A stretch of DNA of 64,000 nt from Temnothorax longispinosus (lineage: Eukaryota > Arthropoda > Insecta > Hymenoptera > Formicidae), in assembly GCF_030848805.1 (NCBI RefSeq), contig NC_092367.1, positions 14,067,189 to 14,131,188 of the forward strand. The letters run 5' to 3'. Every line of letters starts with the position of its first letter. Position 1 is the first letter of the stretch. Below the pieces are notes generated by a model that saw only the letters and a program-made list of their open reading frames with translations, was not told the DNA's origin and did not search any database. Positions 1 through 12,964 of the stretch are shown here, one piece after another. The position numbers were made by a program, and so were the translations under genes.

Positions 1-2707
1 TAAACGCTATGTTAAGCAGACCGTTTTACCAGCCATTTAATATAATTGGCTCTCGCGCGTTCACTCTCTCGCGTGCGCCGCTCAGATAACTTCGGATCAA
101 GACCCGTGCAAGGTGGGACCGTTCTCCTTCGTATAGGCAGGAGCCTTATCCCTTTGTTTGCCGCCGATGACCATCGCGCTGTTATACGTGTGTAACGTTT
201 GCGAACTTTTATTTTATCAACCACCTTCACCCTTGTCGACCCCTTTCAGCGAAGGAATCCGAATTACGCGCGAAATTCTGCGAGGAATAGGATTCTCCGC
301 CGCTGTATGAATATTAATAATATCCGCTTCTCCCTAAATCTCTTGTTGTGATCGCATTGAATTACAATGCAATCGAGAACAAAAAATTATACGAATTTCT
401 TGCTTTATTCGTAGAAATTATTTTCTGCATGTCACAGTTCGTATTCGATAGAAAAGATTTATGAAATACACAGATTTGTTTTATTCATGAATTTCAATTA
501 TTCGTAAACTTTCAATTATTCGTAAACTTTGATCAACAATCACAAACTTTATTTTCGCTAGAAGTAAATTGGATATACGAAAAAATCTATCTTGATAATT
601 TAAACGAATTATATGAATTTTTTTGCTCGTGATGTAATCTAATACGCTTGCGATGGATCTTAATTTTCCGTTACTCCAAATCTAACTCGGCGCGATCACA
701 AGCAGAGAATCGGGCGATCGCACTTAGCGCTAATTGTACGATGCAATTACAAGACACGTAACCAGGCAACTCGTTCGATTCGCGTTAATGGACCGTCCTA
801 CTTCCTCGAATATCACGTGTAACGATCGATCGGGCCCTAAGAGGCAGTCAGCCCTCTGACTACGATTTGTCACGGTCAAATTGGAAGAGGCGCTTTCCTC
901 CCTGTAACGCGCTGATCTTCGAAGACCTGTTTCGGGGCGAACACACCGCTCAGGACGATTTCCCGTGGGGCGCGCGTAGATCCCGAATACCGAAAAGAAC
1001 GGAGAGACAGGCCTGCCCGAAATCCGCGGGATTTCTCTACTCGCCTTTCTTCAACCGTTGGTCCCCCAATCCCCTTTTTTTTCGTCCTCTCCCGCGCGGA
1101 CAGCCCTCTTCAAGTCCGCATAGAGCAGCTGGCATAATCCTCCGCGTGGTGCACCAAAAAAAAATTCCGAGGGTGTCGGGGGAGGGCTAAGCTCCGACCT
1201 GGTTGCGCGATAAAATAGTCCATCTCGATAATTATCGGAGGCGCAGAATCGCCGGACGATGAACTTTTCGGCGCGCCCGGACGCTCGATAAAACCAAATT
1301 AATCCGCGGCCAAAACAGATAATTCGGCCGAATAATAATCCGCGTCGCTACCATTAATCACGGATCGGCCAATATTGATTTCGCGCGCGGCGCGCAATCC
1401 GATTGGCTGACTTTACTTACGGCCCGTCATTGCGTGTATGACGCACGTGCGTTCCGTGCGGCGCAATCGGTTACACGCACAGGGTGTTCCGTGCGTGGAT
1501 TAGTCCGGTCCGTCCGTCGATTCGCCGAGGATTTATTTAATTTTGGACACCGCCGCGCCGCCGCGGCGCATCCTCGATCCTTCCGCAGTTTTGAAACAAT
1601 GGCAGCTCTCGCGCAAACAATTAAAAATCCATACTCGATTTGGCCGCCGGCCAACAGCAGCTCCGTTTCCTGTCCCGCACACCTATATAACTCGCGCAAT
1701 ACATGTCCCGTCTCTCATTGTTTTCGCCATGCAGTATCGCTCGATATTTTTAATATAACACACTGTTCATTAGGGAAATCCTTTTTCAAGCGTCAGTTAG
1801 GAATAATCGATTCGAAGACCGTTTTATTCAGCTACAAACAACGAACGTACGTGTTGCGAACATTTTATTCAGAGGCATGACCTTTCGCGCCGCGTTGCAT
1901 GATATGTTAATATTAATCCGAAAGGCGAAACGGAGCTGAGCCCACGTGAGTGGCTCGAGGAGCGCATTGCGTTTCGCTGCAACCGGCCGACCTTGATTTC
2001 GCGGAGCGCATTTCACGCTGGATTCACCCCCGTCCTTTATCTCCCTCGTAATTAATGGCTCCGTTTGCTTCCATTTATTACGCGAGTACGACACCGAACT
2101 GTCTTCAGCACGCCGGGTGAGCACGCTCGCGCGTCCTTCCGATCCTCCGCGCGTGAACGATTAAAAATGTTCCTCTCGGTACATTTCCCCCGTACGCGAA
2201 GAATTCACGCTGACGCAATTTTGAAAATTAATCAAATAAATTGAGATTTAAAATGTCGATTAAAAAGAAACTTTATTTGGATTTAATACAACGCTCTGTC
2301 ATCGAGATGAAATTCTCTCGCTGAGTAGGTAACGTAAAGATGGTAGACCACTCCGGGGGAAGCTCGATCGTACGCATCGCATTCTGTTATTGTTACAATG
2401 TACGAAACGTCCCTTCGGTTTTCGAGAGGTTGACGCGGCTCATTCCGGCTCTCCAGCTGGAATGTCGTTCCCCTAGCTTCGCTTTCCTTTTCTTCTTGTA
2501 CCCGCGCCTTTCGTGCCCTCTTCCCTCTCTCGCCCCTTCTTCCTCCCTCTTTGTACTTCCATCTCCGTCTCTTCTTCACCCGTGATACTCGCATGCATGC
2601 AGATGGGGTTCCAGCATCTCAAGGTGAACCGGAGCCCCTCGGTCCCCTCTTCCCATCTCTCTCTCTCTCTTTCTCTTTTCTCTCTGTTGCCTTCTCGCTT
2701 TCTCCCT

Positions 2708-2781
<74 letters not shown>

Positions 2782-3774
2782 GTCTCGTCCTCTCAAGTCT
2801 CGAACTTCACGGAGTCGACTAACGAGATTTGTCCGATTCGAGTGAGTCCGCCGTAATGCGCGCGCACTGATTTATTGCAAAAACTCGCACGCTCGCGGTA
2901 AATTGTGGCCTCCCTTTCGTTAGCGTAGGGAAACGTTTCTTAACGAGCACATTCGTTCCCGCGTACCTCGCGCCGCGTCGCGCCGCGGTATACGCGAGCC
3001 TTGTTGATTCTCATGAGTCGCTTTAATTAACTTCGCCGATTACGCGTCACGTTTTTCGCTAATTACGGCGCGCGAAGCGGCTCGCCGTGACGGGCAAAAG
3101 ACGGCCGCAATACGCGCGCGAGGTTATTATGCATTGTGTGCCCGCAGACGCTGATAAAGACACGGTCGTATTATCAAGTAGCGGAATTACCGTAATGCTC
3201 GCTTTACAGATAACGTAAGCACACATTGTTCGCGCGAGAGAGTTAAGTGAGCGCGCTGTTGTTTCGGGCTTTATCGGCGAATAATGCCTCAAGTGCCGTC
3301 ACAGTTATTTTTTCAACAGTTATTTTCTTTTCCCTTCCTCATTCGAATTGTCAATTGCTCAGGCTAAAACCGCTAACAAGTCACGGCCGACGGTACGTTC
3401 GTCTAATTTAGAAAATAGATGCGTCACGTAAGACGAGCGTTTTTAAGCGCGGAAACTTCTTACGTACCGACCGTGGCACCGATACGAGGAAACAAAAGGA
3501 ACTATCCGTGAAAACGAAGGGAAGAGAAAGAGAGAGAGAAAAAAGAGAGAAGATGAAAAGCCATTGTGCTGTCAAATCGTACACGACAGTTGCAGCGCGT
3601 AACGGAATCGTTACGGAATTGCATTTAAGTCTCTTTAATTGCGCGAAGTTGCTGACCGGAAGTCTTGTCGTTATGGTCATTGCTCTCGCGCGGCCGGGCC
3701 GCGCTCTTATTCGGCGCTTTAATTTCAGGCCGATAGCGAGCACTTCGTTAGTGTTATTTATCCGAGTAACGTTT
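1..3774. other. non-genic DNA, probably exd intron or upstream region
   Basis: No supported exon on either strand. It mixes AT-rich (350-640) and CpG-rich (840-1560, 2900-3120) blocks, a short tandem duplication of ttcaattattcgtaaact near 493-530, and a long CT microsatellite at 2714-2777. Confidence 0.6.
2714..2777. repeat. (CT)n microsatellite
   Basis: An essentially pure CT dinucleotide run of about 32 units, preceded by interrupted CT/CCCT sequence from about 2655. Open frames in it are low-complexity artefacts. Confidence 0.98.
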
Positions 3775-4114
3775 TTAACCCTTCGTAGTCACACTTCTCT
3801 AGAATCCCGCGGTAGTCACACTGGGTAGTATTGACCCAGTCGATTTTTAATGGTTGCCATTTAAATGGTATCGGTCCGATCGGGTTTAAATAATTCTGAA
3901 ACATACCTTGAACATTCTAGAATATAAAACAACTGCGGTTTTGTGAAAAATCAAATGGCAACATGTTGAAAAAAATCGTGAACGAGTCTCTATCTATAGA
4001 GGATACTTCAAACTCTTGTAGATGGCGGACCAGGCCTCATTTTAAGCTAGGCATTTAGCTGATATTTAGATCCAAATGAAGGTGGGTCAAATTGGTCGGA
4101 CTATGAAGGGTTAA
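3775..4114. mobile_element. piggyBac-like MITE with TTAA target duplication
   Basis: TTAA at 3775-3778 and 4111-4114 flank a 332-base insert whose ends are CCCTTCGTAGTC and, inverted, CCCTTCATAGTC (12 bases, one mismatch). A subterminal inverted motif CTGGGTAGTATTGACCCAG lies near 3822-3840. TTAA duplication with CCC termini is the piggyBac superfamily signature. No transposase is encoded. Confidence 0.75.
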
Positions 4115-4927
4115 AAACGCTTACGGTCTGAAGGGTTGACTGCTCGAGTTTTCGCCAAATAAACAGATCCACTTGGCCTCGCTTCGTCGAGTCGAACGAC
4201 GAATATCTAGCGACGACGACGAGGAGAAGAACGTTTTGTGGAATTCGTCGTGCATGTGACACGCCACGCGTGCGCGTGTGTGTGTTTGTGTCTACAAACG
4301 TAGGAGGTCGATTTAACAAACCATACGTTACGCCACGATAAAATCTCGCAAACCTATAAACTTCGAGCTCCGAGCTAGGTGCGGGTACGTTATATCATAA
4401 AAATCCAGTAAAATAAGCTCGTAAACCGAGCGAGGGAGAGAGAGGAAAAAGGGGAAGAGAAGGAAAAAGGGGCTCGTGTTGTCGCGATGCGCTATAAACT
4501 TTTCTCGCGAATACGCGCTCGCGCGTGTCGCACGCGCGCGCGCGCGCACGTGCGTGCACAATATTTCAGAGTACGTATTCGAGATCGCGAAATTCGGATT
4601 ACGAACGAGATGCTCTTCGCAAATTGCTCGTAAACATAATAGAGAAAAGTAATATTCGGTAACGCAATTCTTTCTGGAGTTCGGGATATTCATATTTATG
4701 TTAACTAACTACACCTTCTAGATATATAAAATGCGAGAAGTTCAGCAAAAATTTTTTACGAGTATCTCTGAGATCTTATTTACGAATAATCAATAAATTT
4801 AATTAATATAAGAAATTAATATAAAATTAAATCATGTTTCACACTAGGTGTATATTGGACAAGGTGTTCTCTAAATTGAGATAGTTTAGATAATCTCTGC
4901 TTATACATGAACTATATTACGGATGCA
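4115..4927. other. non-genic DNA
   Basis: No supported exon. It has a CG dinucleotide-rich patch at 4523-4556 and an AT-rich tail after 4690. Confidence 0.6.
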
Positions 4928-5167
4928 TGTACAGACGGGGTCAATAATGCCTTCCACCTGAAGTTAGTCACGTTCGAGATAATAACTGAACACATCGCGT
5001 CTAGCTATTTGTGCATCATGACTGTTGGTTCAACCAATAGATTTACTCCATTTTTGGTTGAACCAACAGTCATGATGCACAAATAGCTAGACGCGATGTG
5101 TTCAGCCGTTATCTGACTCGAACGCGACTAACTTTAGGTGGAAGGCATTATTGAGCCGGTCTGTACA
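4928..5167. mobile_element. 240-base near-perfect palindromic element (MITE-like)
   Basis: Ends are TGTACAGAC and its inverse GTCTGTACA. Arms of about 110 bases are nearly complementary (for example ATGACTGTTGGTTCAACCA and its inverse TGGTTGAACCAACAGTCAT) around a loop of roughly 15 bases near 5040-5055. It carries no ORF. The foldback structure suggests a non-autonomous DNA transposon; no clear target duplication was seen. Confidence 0.75.
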
Positions 5168-5731
5168 CCTTGCGCATCTATCCGATTCGATTTATCGGTG
5201 CGCCGCGCCGGCTCGGATAGGTCGGCGATCTTAGATTATCTCGATGTATTCACGTCCTGGTGTGGACGAGAGAGGAAGAGTGATCTTTCGAGAGGCTAAT
5301 TGGAAGACTCTCGAGGGCTACTCTCAGCGGCTTCTATACGCGCGTCGTGGGCCGGCGTCCTCTTAATCGTATGGTAATTCTATGGAGATTGCATGGGGCG
5401 AGGAGAAGCTCGTAGCTCGGGATCGTTAGGCCCTTTTCGTCCCCGCTGGGACCTAAACTCACTCTACCTCTCTTCAACTAACGGCGTTCCGCTATCCGGC
5501 TTCCAATCACTCCTCCCGCTTTTCACCCATCATCTTCGTCGTCCCCTAAGAAACTTATTTTTCGTTTCGCTCATCTCGTTGCCCCCGTCAGAAATAAATC
5601 CAAAAGGTATGATTAGTTCACTTCTCTGCCTTGCCCCAAATTGTACTCTACGGGAGGATTATACTCCGTCAGTTAACCCACGATTTAATTCTTCCTCGCG
5701 ATACAGACGAAGGCTTGTATCGTAAGTCTGT
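5168..5731. other. non-genic DNA before the assembly gap
   Basis: CpG-rich sequence with short open frames only. No recognisable protein similarity. Confidence 0.55.
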
Positions 5732-6231
5732 NNNNNNNNNNNNNNNNNNNNNNNNNNNNNNNNNNNNNNNNNNNNNNNNNNNNNNNNNNNNNNNNNNNNN
5801 NNNNNNNNNNNNNNNNNNNNNNNNNNNNNNNNNNNNNNNNNNNNNNNNNNNNNNNNNNNNNNNNNNNNNNNNNNNNNNNNNNNNNNNNNNNNNNNNNNNN
5901 NNNNNNNNNNNNNNNNNNNNNNNNNNNNNNNNNNNNNNNNNNNNNNNNNNNNNNNNNNNNNNNNNNNNNNNNNNNNNNNNNNNNNNNNNNNNNNNNNNNN
6001 NNNNNNNNNNNNNNNNNNNNNNNNNNNNNNNNNNNNNNNNNNNNNNNNNNNNNNNNNNNNNNNNNNNNNNNNNNNNNNNNNNNNNNNNNNNNNNNNNNNN
6101 NNNNNNNNNNNNNNNNNNNNNNNNNNNNNNNNNNNNNNNNNNNNNNNNNNNNNNNNNNNNNNNNNNNNNNNNNNNNNNNNNNNNNNNNNNNNNNNNNNNN
6201 NNNNNNNNNNNNNNNNNNNNNNNNNNNNNNN
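5732..6231. other. assembly gap (500 N)
   Basis: Exactly 500 undetermined bases, which may be a placeholder length. An exd 5' exon could be hidden here. Confidence 0.99.
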
Positions 6232-6953
6232 ATTACGTTTACATCTAATTTGTTTAACTTACTTAATTTGATTTGTACTTAAATTAGTTAATTATAAGAC
6301 CTTTGCTGCAAGAAAATTAATTATTAATACGTTGTACAATATACAATGTCAGTTACCTGACGAGATATAGCTCACAGCTTTACCGTCAAAGTCCCATCTT
6401 CCTCTGGCTCTCTCATTCTCCGGTTTTCTCTCTTATATTCTTCCTCGAGTAGAGACCTGAAGTGACAAGTGAATGGCGTGCCACCCTCGAAGGGGGAGGG
6501 GATAACAATAACCTCGTGCCGCTCCTCGCCGCGAAATAAGTATCATACTGTCTCGTTTTCACATATATGGAGGCGACTCCAGACACGCGACGACCTCACA
6601 ATCGCCACTGTCAGTCCTCGTCGGGGGAAAGAAGCCTGCGATTATGCGCGCGTGTATGCGTGCACGTGTATAGGTACGTGGCGCGGACGCCACTTACTCT
6701 GTCGCGCGCAAATGCGAGCGTTATCGTTGATCTAACTCCATTCCAATTCCGTCTGAGTACCAGATGACAGGAGAGTGACAGCTCATCCTCAATGCGAGTC
6801 CGTCCCTTCCCACCTTCCGTCCGTCATCGAAGGAATATATCGGGCATAATTTTATCGCGAATCAAATTAGAGAGGTCGGCACACCAGCGTTGTTCCCGCC
6901 TCATCGACCACCGTCGCGCGCTATCTTTACGTCAACCCCGCAACGCGCCTCGG
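6232..6953. other. non-genic DNA
   Basis: Short open frames with biased composition; nothing recognisable. Confidence 0.55.
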
Positions 6954-7983
6954 CCCGTGTGGAAATTGCGTTAGGGCTTTGATAAGGCCCCTGTTAATTT
7001 TCCCTAACTTTGTTTGGGCCCTAATGTGGAAGCCCAATAAGAACCGTTTAAGGCCGGTCACGCTTTTTCACTGAGGGCCCTTAGAGGCTAAATAATCAGG
7101 GCCTTGATAATTGCCTTATGAACACCCCAAAAAAAATATTCTGTCGTTTAGTGGCTCCCGCTTGATTTTAGAGGATTTTCTTCTGAAATACGGTCTCAAG
7201 AAGATATTTTAAAATCTAGAGGAATATCCTCTAACCATGAGACACTAGACTTAAGATTGCAGTCCTCTTAATGCCACAGGAATTATAATAATACTTTAAA
7301 ACGAATATTCACCCGACAAAAAAATTATTTATTTCGAAATTTTATTACTATTTTTTAACTAAATTTGTCTCTTAAGATGCAGTCTATGATTATAAATATT
7401 TTCTCGTATTTGAAAAAAACACTTACCTTGGTGGGATTCGAACTCGGGACCTCTGGATCGTGAGCCAACTGTCTTACGTGGTAGACTACTTCTTAATTTA
7501 ATGTGAGTGTTTTATATAGTCTACATATGTATAACCAGCGCAAATATATAATTTTTCAAAAATCATCTTAAGAAACAAATTCAGTTTAAAAAGAGTAATA
7601 AAATAATAATGTTATATTTTTAAATGTTTTAAAAAATTTTTTTAATGTATGAAGAATTTAAATTGTTTTACGTTGATCGAAATAACCTTGAAGAGTTTTT
7701 AATTTATTTACGCCCTGATGTTTCTTTTCTATCAAAATCCCGACTAGGTTTTAAAATAAATAAATCTCTATTTTAATAATCGCTACCTTGATCAAGTCCC
7801 ATCAAGGCCCTTATTAAGTTTCCTTATTCAGGCCACACATTAATTGAGCTACCCAAAATTGATATCGCCCTACTGGGACCTAACCTGGCAATAATGTGGA
7901 AATCCTTATTAGGGAACCCACGTTTAAGCCCTTAAAGGCCCCGAAGTTTATTAAGGTTGCCTTAACAATTTTCCACACGGGGG
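6954..7983. mobile_element. about 1.03 kb element with CCCGTGTGGAAA terminal inverted repeats
   Basis: The left end CCCGTGTGGAAATTGCGTTA is matched, inverted, by CCCGTGTGGAAAATTGTTAA at the right end. Inner flanks on both sides share rearranged GGCCCTTA, TAATGTGGAA and CGTTTAAG blocks, while the centre (7130-7790) is AT-rich. It encodes no protein and contains a tRNA-like stretch at 7427-7490. The boundaries are inferred from the inverted ends; no target duplication was identified. Confidence 0.55.
7427..7490 (-). pseudogene. tRNA-like sequence (decayed tRNA or SINE head)
   Basis: On the - strand it reads GTAGTCTACCACGTAAGAC, then TTGGCTCACGATCCAGAGG, then a box-B-like GAGTTCGAATCCC. The centre resembles an anticodon arm with CAC in the loop. 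The T-stem and acceptor stem do not pair, so it is not a functional tRNA gene. Confidence 0.45.
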
Positions 7984-8523
7984 TATACACCTCGGTAGCA
8001 TTTTTTTATTTTTTTTTTAGCGAGAGAGCAATTTTAATTTCTGATTCATCAGCGATAAACCGCCTATCATTATTCCTCGCGATACCACTCCGAATTCGAA
8101 TATCACGTAGTTGGAATATATCGCGATATACAGCGCGCGCGCGCGCGCGGTCGGTGGCCCCCGAGAGTCCGCTTCTCGTTTTTGCGGCCGGTACAATGTG
8201 CGCGCCATTTACGGGGTGGTGCATAGAGCAGCGAAGGCGATGCTCTCGGCGTGCGAGATGCAGCCGCGAACGCATAACGGCGAGAGGTGCCATGCCGGCG
8301 GATAAAAGACCGAGAGAGGAAAGAGCGCGAGGAGTACGGCGTGGGGAGAGCGGGACGAGAGAGGAAACGCGAAGGAGCTTCCATCTCGGGCTCTCGAGAT
8401 TTCATTAAAATTCATGAACCGTACGCGACTTGCGCCTCTCTCGCGCCGCGGTGGTCTTTGAGTTTTGCGCGTTACGAAGAAGCGGCACGGTACAACCACC
8501 GACGTGGATGGACGAGAAGGAGG

Positions 8524-8601
<78 letters not shown>

Positions 8602-9465
8602 GAGAGCGAACGAGGGCGGAGAGGAACAGAAGAGCGACGGGGGGACAGGGCAGGGGGAACGAGGTAGAGAACGACGTCAGCTATGAATAATACAGGGAAC
8701 TTCTAATTGCGCGAGACAAAACTCCGTGTAGTTGGAAACTTTCGTCCCGGCTACGACGGTCGGGAGGAGGAACTTTCGCAACTCTCGCAAAACTTGCCGC
8801 TTGTTTTACCGTCGACCCATCCTCCACCCGGCCCGTATACGCGCCGCGTCGTCGCGCCGGAAGTCAGCGCGGAAACGCCGCAGCTCCTCTTTATACCGTT
8901 CTTTCTCGGTCGCATCCGCGCGCGCGTCTGGCTCTGGCTATCGCCGCGGAATCTCGCGAACTTTGTTCCTTTCGTTCCGCCGTTTGCGATCCCCCGTGGA
9001 ATTCGCTCCGCGACGCCGCCGTCCGTCCACTTTTCGTCCGGTTACAATCGGCGGGCCCCAACTGTTATCCAGGATGATGCGAAAGATGGTATCGAGTAGA
9101 AAATATTAGTCTGAAACGATAGTTGAGTCGAATAAGGATCTAACGATCTTCAGGGATTTTTTCACGATAGATGTTAATCGTCCGACACCCGTCACGGATT
9201 GAGGGAGGCTCCAGGTTCGAATTCTAGCTAAGATGATATTTTTCCCAATAAATTCTTTATAGTGATTTAAATAAGATGCTTATTAGCATCGAAAAGTTAA
9301 ATCAATTACCGATTTAAGTATACGGATTTACTGTTCCAACAAAACTAGAGTTGTTTTAAGACCGAAAAATATTTGGGGTGCGCAGTTTAGTCTGAGTTGG
9401 AATAAGTACCTATACAAAAATTCACAAAAATATTATTATCGACACCAATCCTGTCACGGCTTTAT
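7984..9465. other. non-genic DNA with GA microsatellite
   Basis: CpG-rich region (8100-9100), a (CG)n patch near 8133-8149, a 72-base GA repeat, and at 9185-9232 a second box-B-like stretch (GGTTCGAATTC). The open frames seen are compositional. Confidence 0.55.
8527..8598. repeat. (GA)n microsatellite
   Basis: A pure AG/GA dinucleotide run of about 36 units within a purine-rich stretch to about 8660. Confidence 0.98.
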
Positions 9466-9621
9466 GGCCGGTATTCATAGTCGGATCTTATATTTAAGAT
9501 CGTCTTAAGTCTGGTCAAAGGCAGTCTTAAGACTCCGTCCAGCCAATGAAATGACCGTATTAGCATCTTAAGATATTACTTAAGTCGGTCTTGAAATAAG
9601 ATCCGATTATGAATACCGGCC
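9466..9621. mobile_element. 156-base MITE with GGCCGGTATTCATA terminal inverted repeats
   Basis: The left end GGCCGGTATTCATAGTCGG continues GATCTTAT; the right end is its inverse with one mismatch (GGCCGGTATTCATAATCGG). The inner part repeats CTTAAG/TCTTAAGA motifs, so the whole folds back. A diverged end of the same family is at 40744. Confidence 0.8.
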
Positions 9622-12600
9622 TAAACCCCTTAGGTAATTTGTTAATCGTACATGAACCTTCTTGTATTTAATTATTCGAATCTTGCTTTCTATCACTCGA
9701 TACAATTGCAGAAATTCTTTATTTTATGGAACCACACTCGCGTGTGGATTTATCCGTTCGATGATGATTAAAGTCATTATTGGACACGTCATTCGAGAAG
9801 GAGAGAGACGGTTGTTTTCTCTTTTGCATTCTCGATCTCGCTCGCGCGCTCTTCCACTCGTTCTCTCCTTCTCTTTCCCACGACGGTGCTCACATAGGTG
9901 TCGGCAATGAAGAGAGGGATATCGTTTCTACGGCTAGGGTGTGTTCAACCCTCGTACTCAGGGGTGGCTGTAACGTCGCTCGTAAAAACACCGTAAACTC
10001 GACAGCAACAGGTCCCGTGTGTCTGCCGCAGAAGCGCCAGCCATGCCGCTCTCGAATATGACGGTTGATACGAGAGCGTACACGAAGAATCGCCGCGATA
10101 CACCAAACCGCCGGCGATCTTTTGTGCCATCCTCTTTGAAGAGACTGTTACGAATAACGTGCAACATTTACTTTCCCTGCCGACAACGTTTGTAGAGGCA
10201 TCGAGATTTCTCGGCATTTTTTTTCAATTTTTTCAATTTGTAAAAAAATTTAAAGATATAAAAAAAAGATGCGGAAGATCGGCGGATCCGCCGTGTTGCA
10301 CATGGTCTTGCGTTGAATTATCGGAACCGCGCGTTTCCAGGCATCGCGTTTAGAGCATCGATTCTAAACGTGCCCGGTATTTTATCGGGACATCTATGAT
10401 TCACGATCACTCGTTCCGTGTATTTTTTATGAGTATCATCGGACTCGGGATAAGCCGGCGAGGAAAGGACCGGCGAAAAATCTCGGAAACTCTTCGCGTA
10501 TCCGGTATGCATGAGGTGGAAAACGTAACCACGGTACCATCTTGTTGATTCCGACATTTTTACGCGAGGAGGTTACCGGAACGGGTCCGCGCGACCATCA
10601 TCTTCACGGAGAGGCGGTCGGGGAGGAGGGGGAGGCGGTGAGAAAAATTGTCACGGCGAAGGATTTCGAATTCTCGCCGCGTAAGGAGTCTGCGGCAGCA
10701 GAGCCAGCCAAGCCCTCCTTTCCCCCTCCCCCGTATGTGCATGCATTATGCATGCACAACGGCACTGTGAGAAAAATGTCTTGGCAGCCGCAAAGCGCGG
10801 GGTGGCTGCCTTGTCTCTATGTATGCAGCGTTACTAGCCTGGTATACTGCATGCAAGCGCGTACGTGTCGATACCCGGGGGTCCAGATGCGCGCAACTTC
10901 GCCGCCGGTCCTTTAATTGCGCTAATAAGATTTTCTAATGACACCACGTGTAACGTGTTAAAAAATCATTTCTCTTCCTAGAATCAATCTCAAATAGATT
11001 AAAGTAACGCTCTTCACAATCTCGATAATGGTTTCAACGTCGCCGAAATTTAATCTTTTTTCGACATACTCTTCGCCATTAGTAATATTTAATTAACGCA
11101 TCGTTCTTGCTCGCTTTCTGGAACGCATGCAATATTCGAGAAAAGGTACGTCAAGCCTGGAGAAAATAAGAGATAAAAATCTGTTGGGATTAAAGCTGAA
11201 AAAAAAAGACGAGCTATGGTCGACCGAGTCACAATAATGCGTCTTCAGCTCCATCCTCGATATTTCCACCGACGGTTTTTCCACGATTTGATATTGAGCG
11301 CCTTGCCCTCCCCCTCGACGAAGGTTTCGGTGGGGATGAAGCTGAGCCGACAGTGGCGACCGTCCACCCTTCCTCAGGGACGGATTGCCCGCTTTGGCTC
11401 CTCTATGGGCTATGTCTGATGCCTATGGCTCCATTAGAGCCTGTATGAGATCGCGTTTTTTTTTCAATCTGTTGTTCCAGTAGAATTATACCTTTTTTAC
11501 TCACATTAATATAAAGATTAAATTAAGAATCATTGTAAAAAGTGCACTGTATGTGTGCTCGTCGTTATACTTTACCAAATTTATATTTAAAGATACATCC
11601 AAATTCGAATTTATGCCCCTATGAGAAGCATTCGCTACTTTCTAATCTAGAAAAGTAAGATTACTGAAGTTGTATACTGTGCAATTTATGGGTTAAATGT
11701 GGATAACGAAGTTGCGCAGCGTAGAATATCGCGAAAAGTTTCGTGCCAAAACTTGAAGCTTGGCCGGGCGATGTTTCGCATATAAGAGACAACTCTCTTC
11801 GTTAACTTGGAAACCGAAGAATCGTAGAACCGAGGGGGAAAAGGTGAGGGTGGTTTTTCCAATGATGATGCACCGGCAGGAGATGTGCGTTCACGGCACC
11901 CGTGGGAGCCACCGACATGAAAACGAAACGCGAAGAAGACTCCGGATCTTGTCCATCCTTAAAAACAGGACTTCTCGAGTTTCTGCGTGAAAAATTTCAC
12001 AATTTTTAAACGGTCAATTTCTAAACTAAAAACGACAACTTTGACGATAGTTACTTTCTCGATCTGTAGTCACATACGTATAATCAAGTATCTTTTCACC
12101 AATTTTCTCTTTCAAAATATTTCATCGATGATGAATATTGAAATTATCTTTCACCGAAAAGAAATGTTGAATCCAATTATAGAAATCAAATCAAAGCTCA
12201 GAATCTAATCTTATTTTTAAAATGGCTTTTATTATTTTTAAAATAGATTTATATAATTTTCTAGAATTTTTTAGAATTAAAATTAAATGGGATGTCACTG
12301 GATTGGAATTAGAATTGATAGAGATATCTTTCCCGATTAGATTTTTTTCTCTTTCTTGGATTTCGTTTCTGGCGCCACTGTGTGGAAAGAGCCGGAGGAC
12401 CTTCGGGCTCTGATGGAATCCTAAATTTTAAATCGCCTGAAAGATCCCAGTCGGAAATTGAACCTTGACCTTTTCCTCCTTGACGACTTTCGATCTTTCT
12501 GATGGGATTGGTCCTACGGTCGTGAGCGTGCGTTGGGAAAGCACCATCGTCGTTAGGTTTTATCGCGAATGTTTTGGCGTCAGGTATAAAGTGCGTCTAG

Positions 12601-12637
12601 AATAATTTCACTAGTCACACTCTGCGGCCGCGGCACG

Positions 12638-12670
12638 TATAAAAGGCTCTTCAGTTTTATACGTCGCTCA
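12638..12670 (+). promoter_or_regulatory. TATA-box-like core promoter candidate
   Basis: TATAAAAGG is preceded by a CG-rich GCGGCCGCGGCACG stretch and followed about 28 bases later by GCTCAGC, an initiator-like match. No exon or ORF starts nearby, so this may be chance or an intronic start site. Confidence 0.2.
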
Positions 12671-12964
12671 GCTATAAAGTTGCGATTTGATGCTGCGGCT
12701 AGAGCTGACATAATCGGAGATACTTAAACAAAAATATTTTCACGATAAATCGTATCCTATCGATATTAATAATTTTATTCATTTAAAACTACGCGAGATT
12801 AAGTTTAAAAACGGGGAAATATATCGATAGTTTCACAGTTTCGGAGTATCATTAGCGTCCCTCATGGCTCCAGCTGGCTCATAAATTCGCCAGAGAGAAC
12901 TTCCCACGGGTCTCCGGAAAAGCGGGGGCTCGTTCAGAATTACATCGCCGATATTTTCGCTTCG

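Noticed and set aside
7427..7490. Functional tRNA gene on the - strand
   Set aside because: Box-B-like and anticodon-arm-like parts exist, but the T and acceptor stems do not pair.
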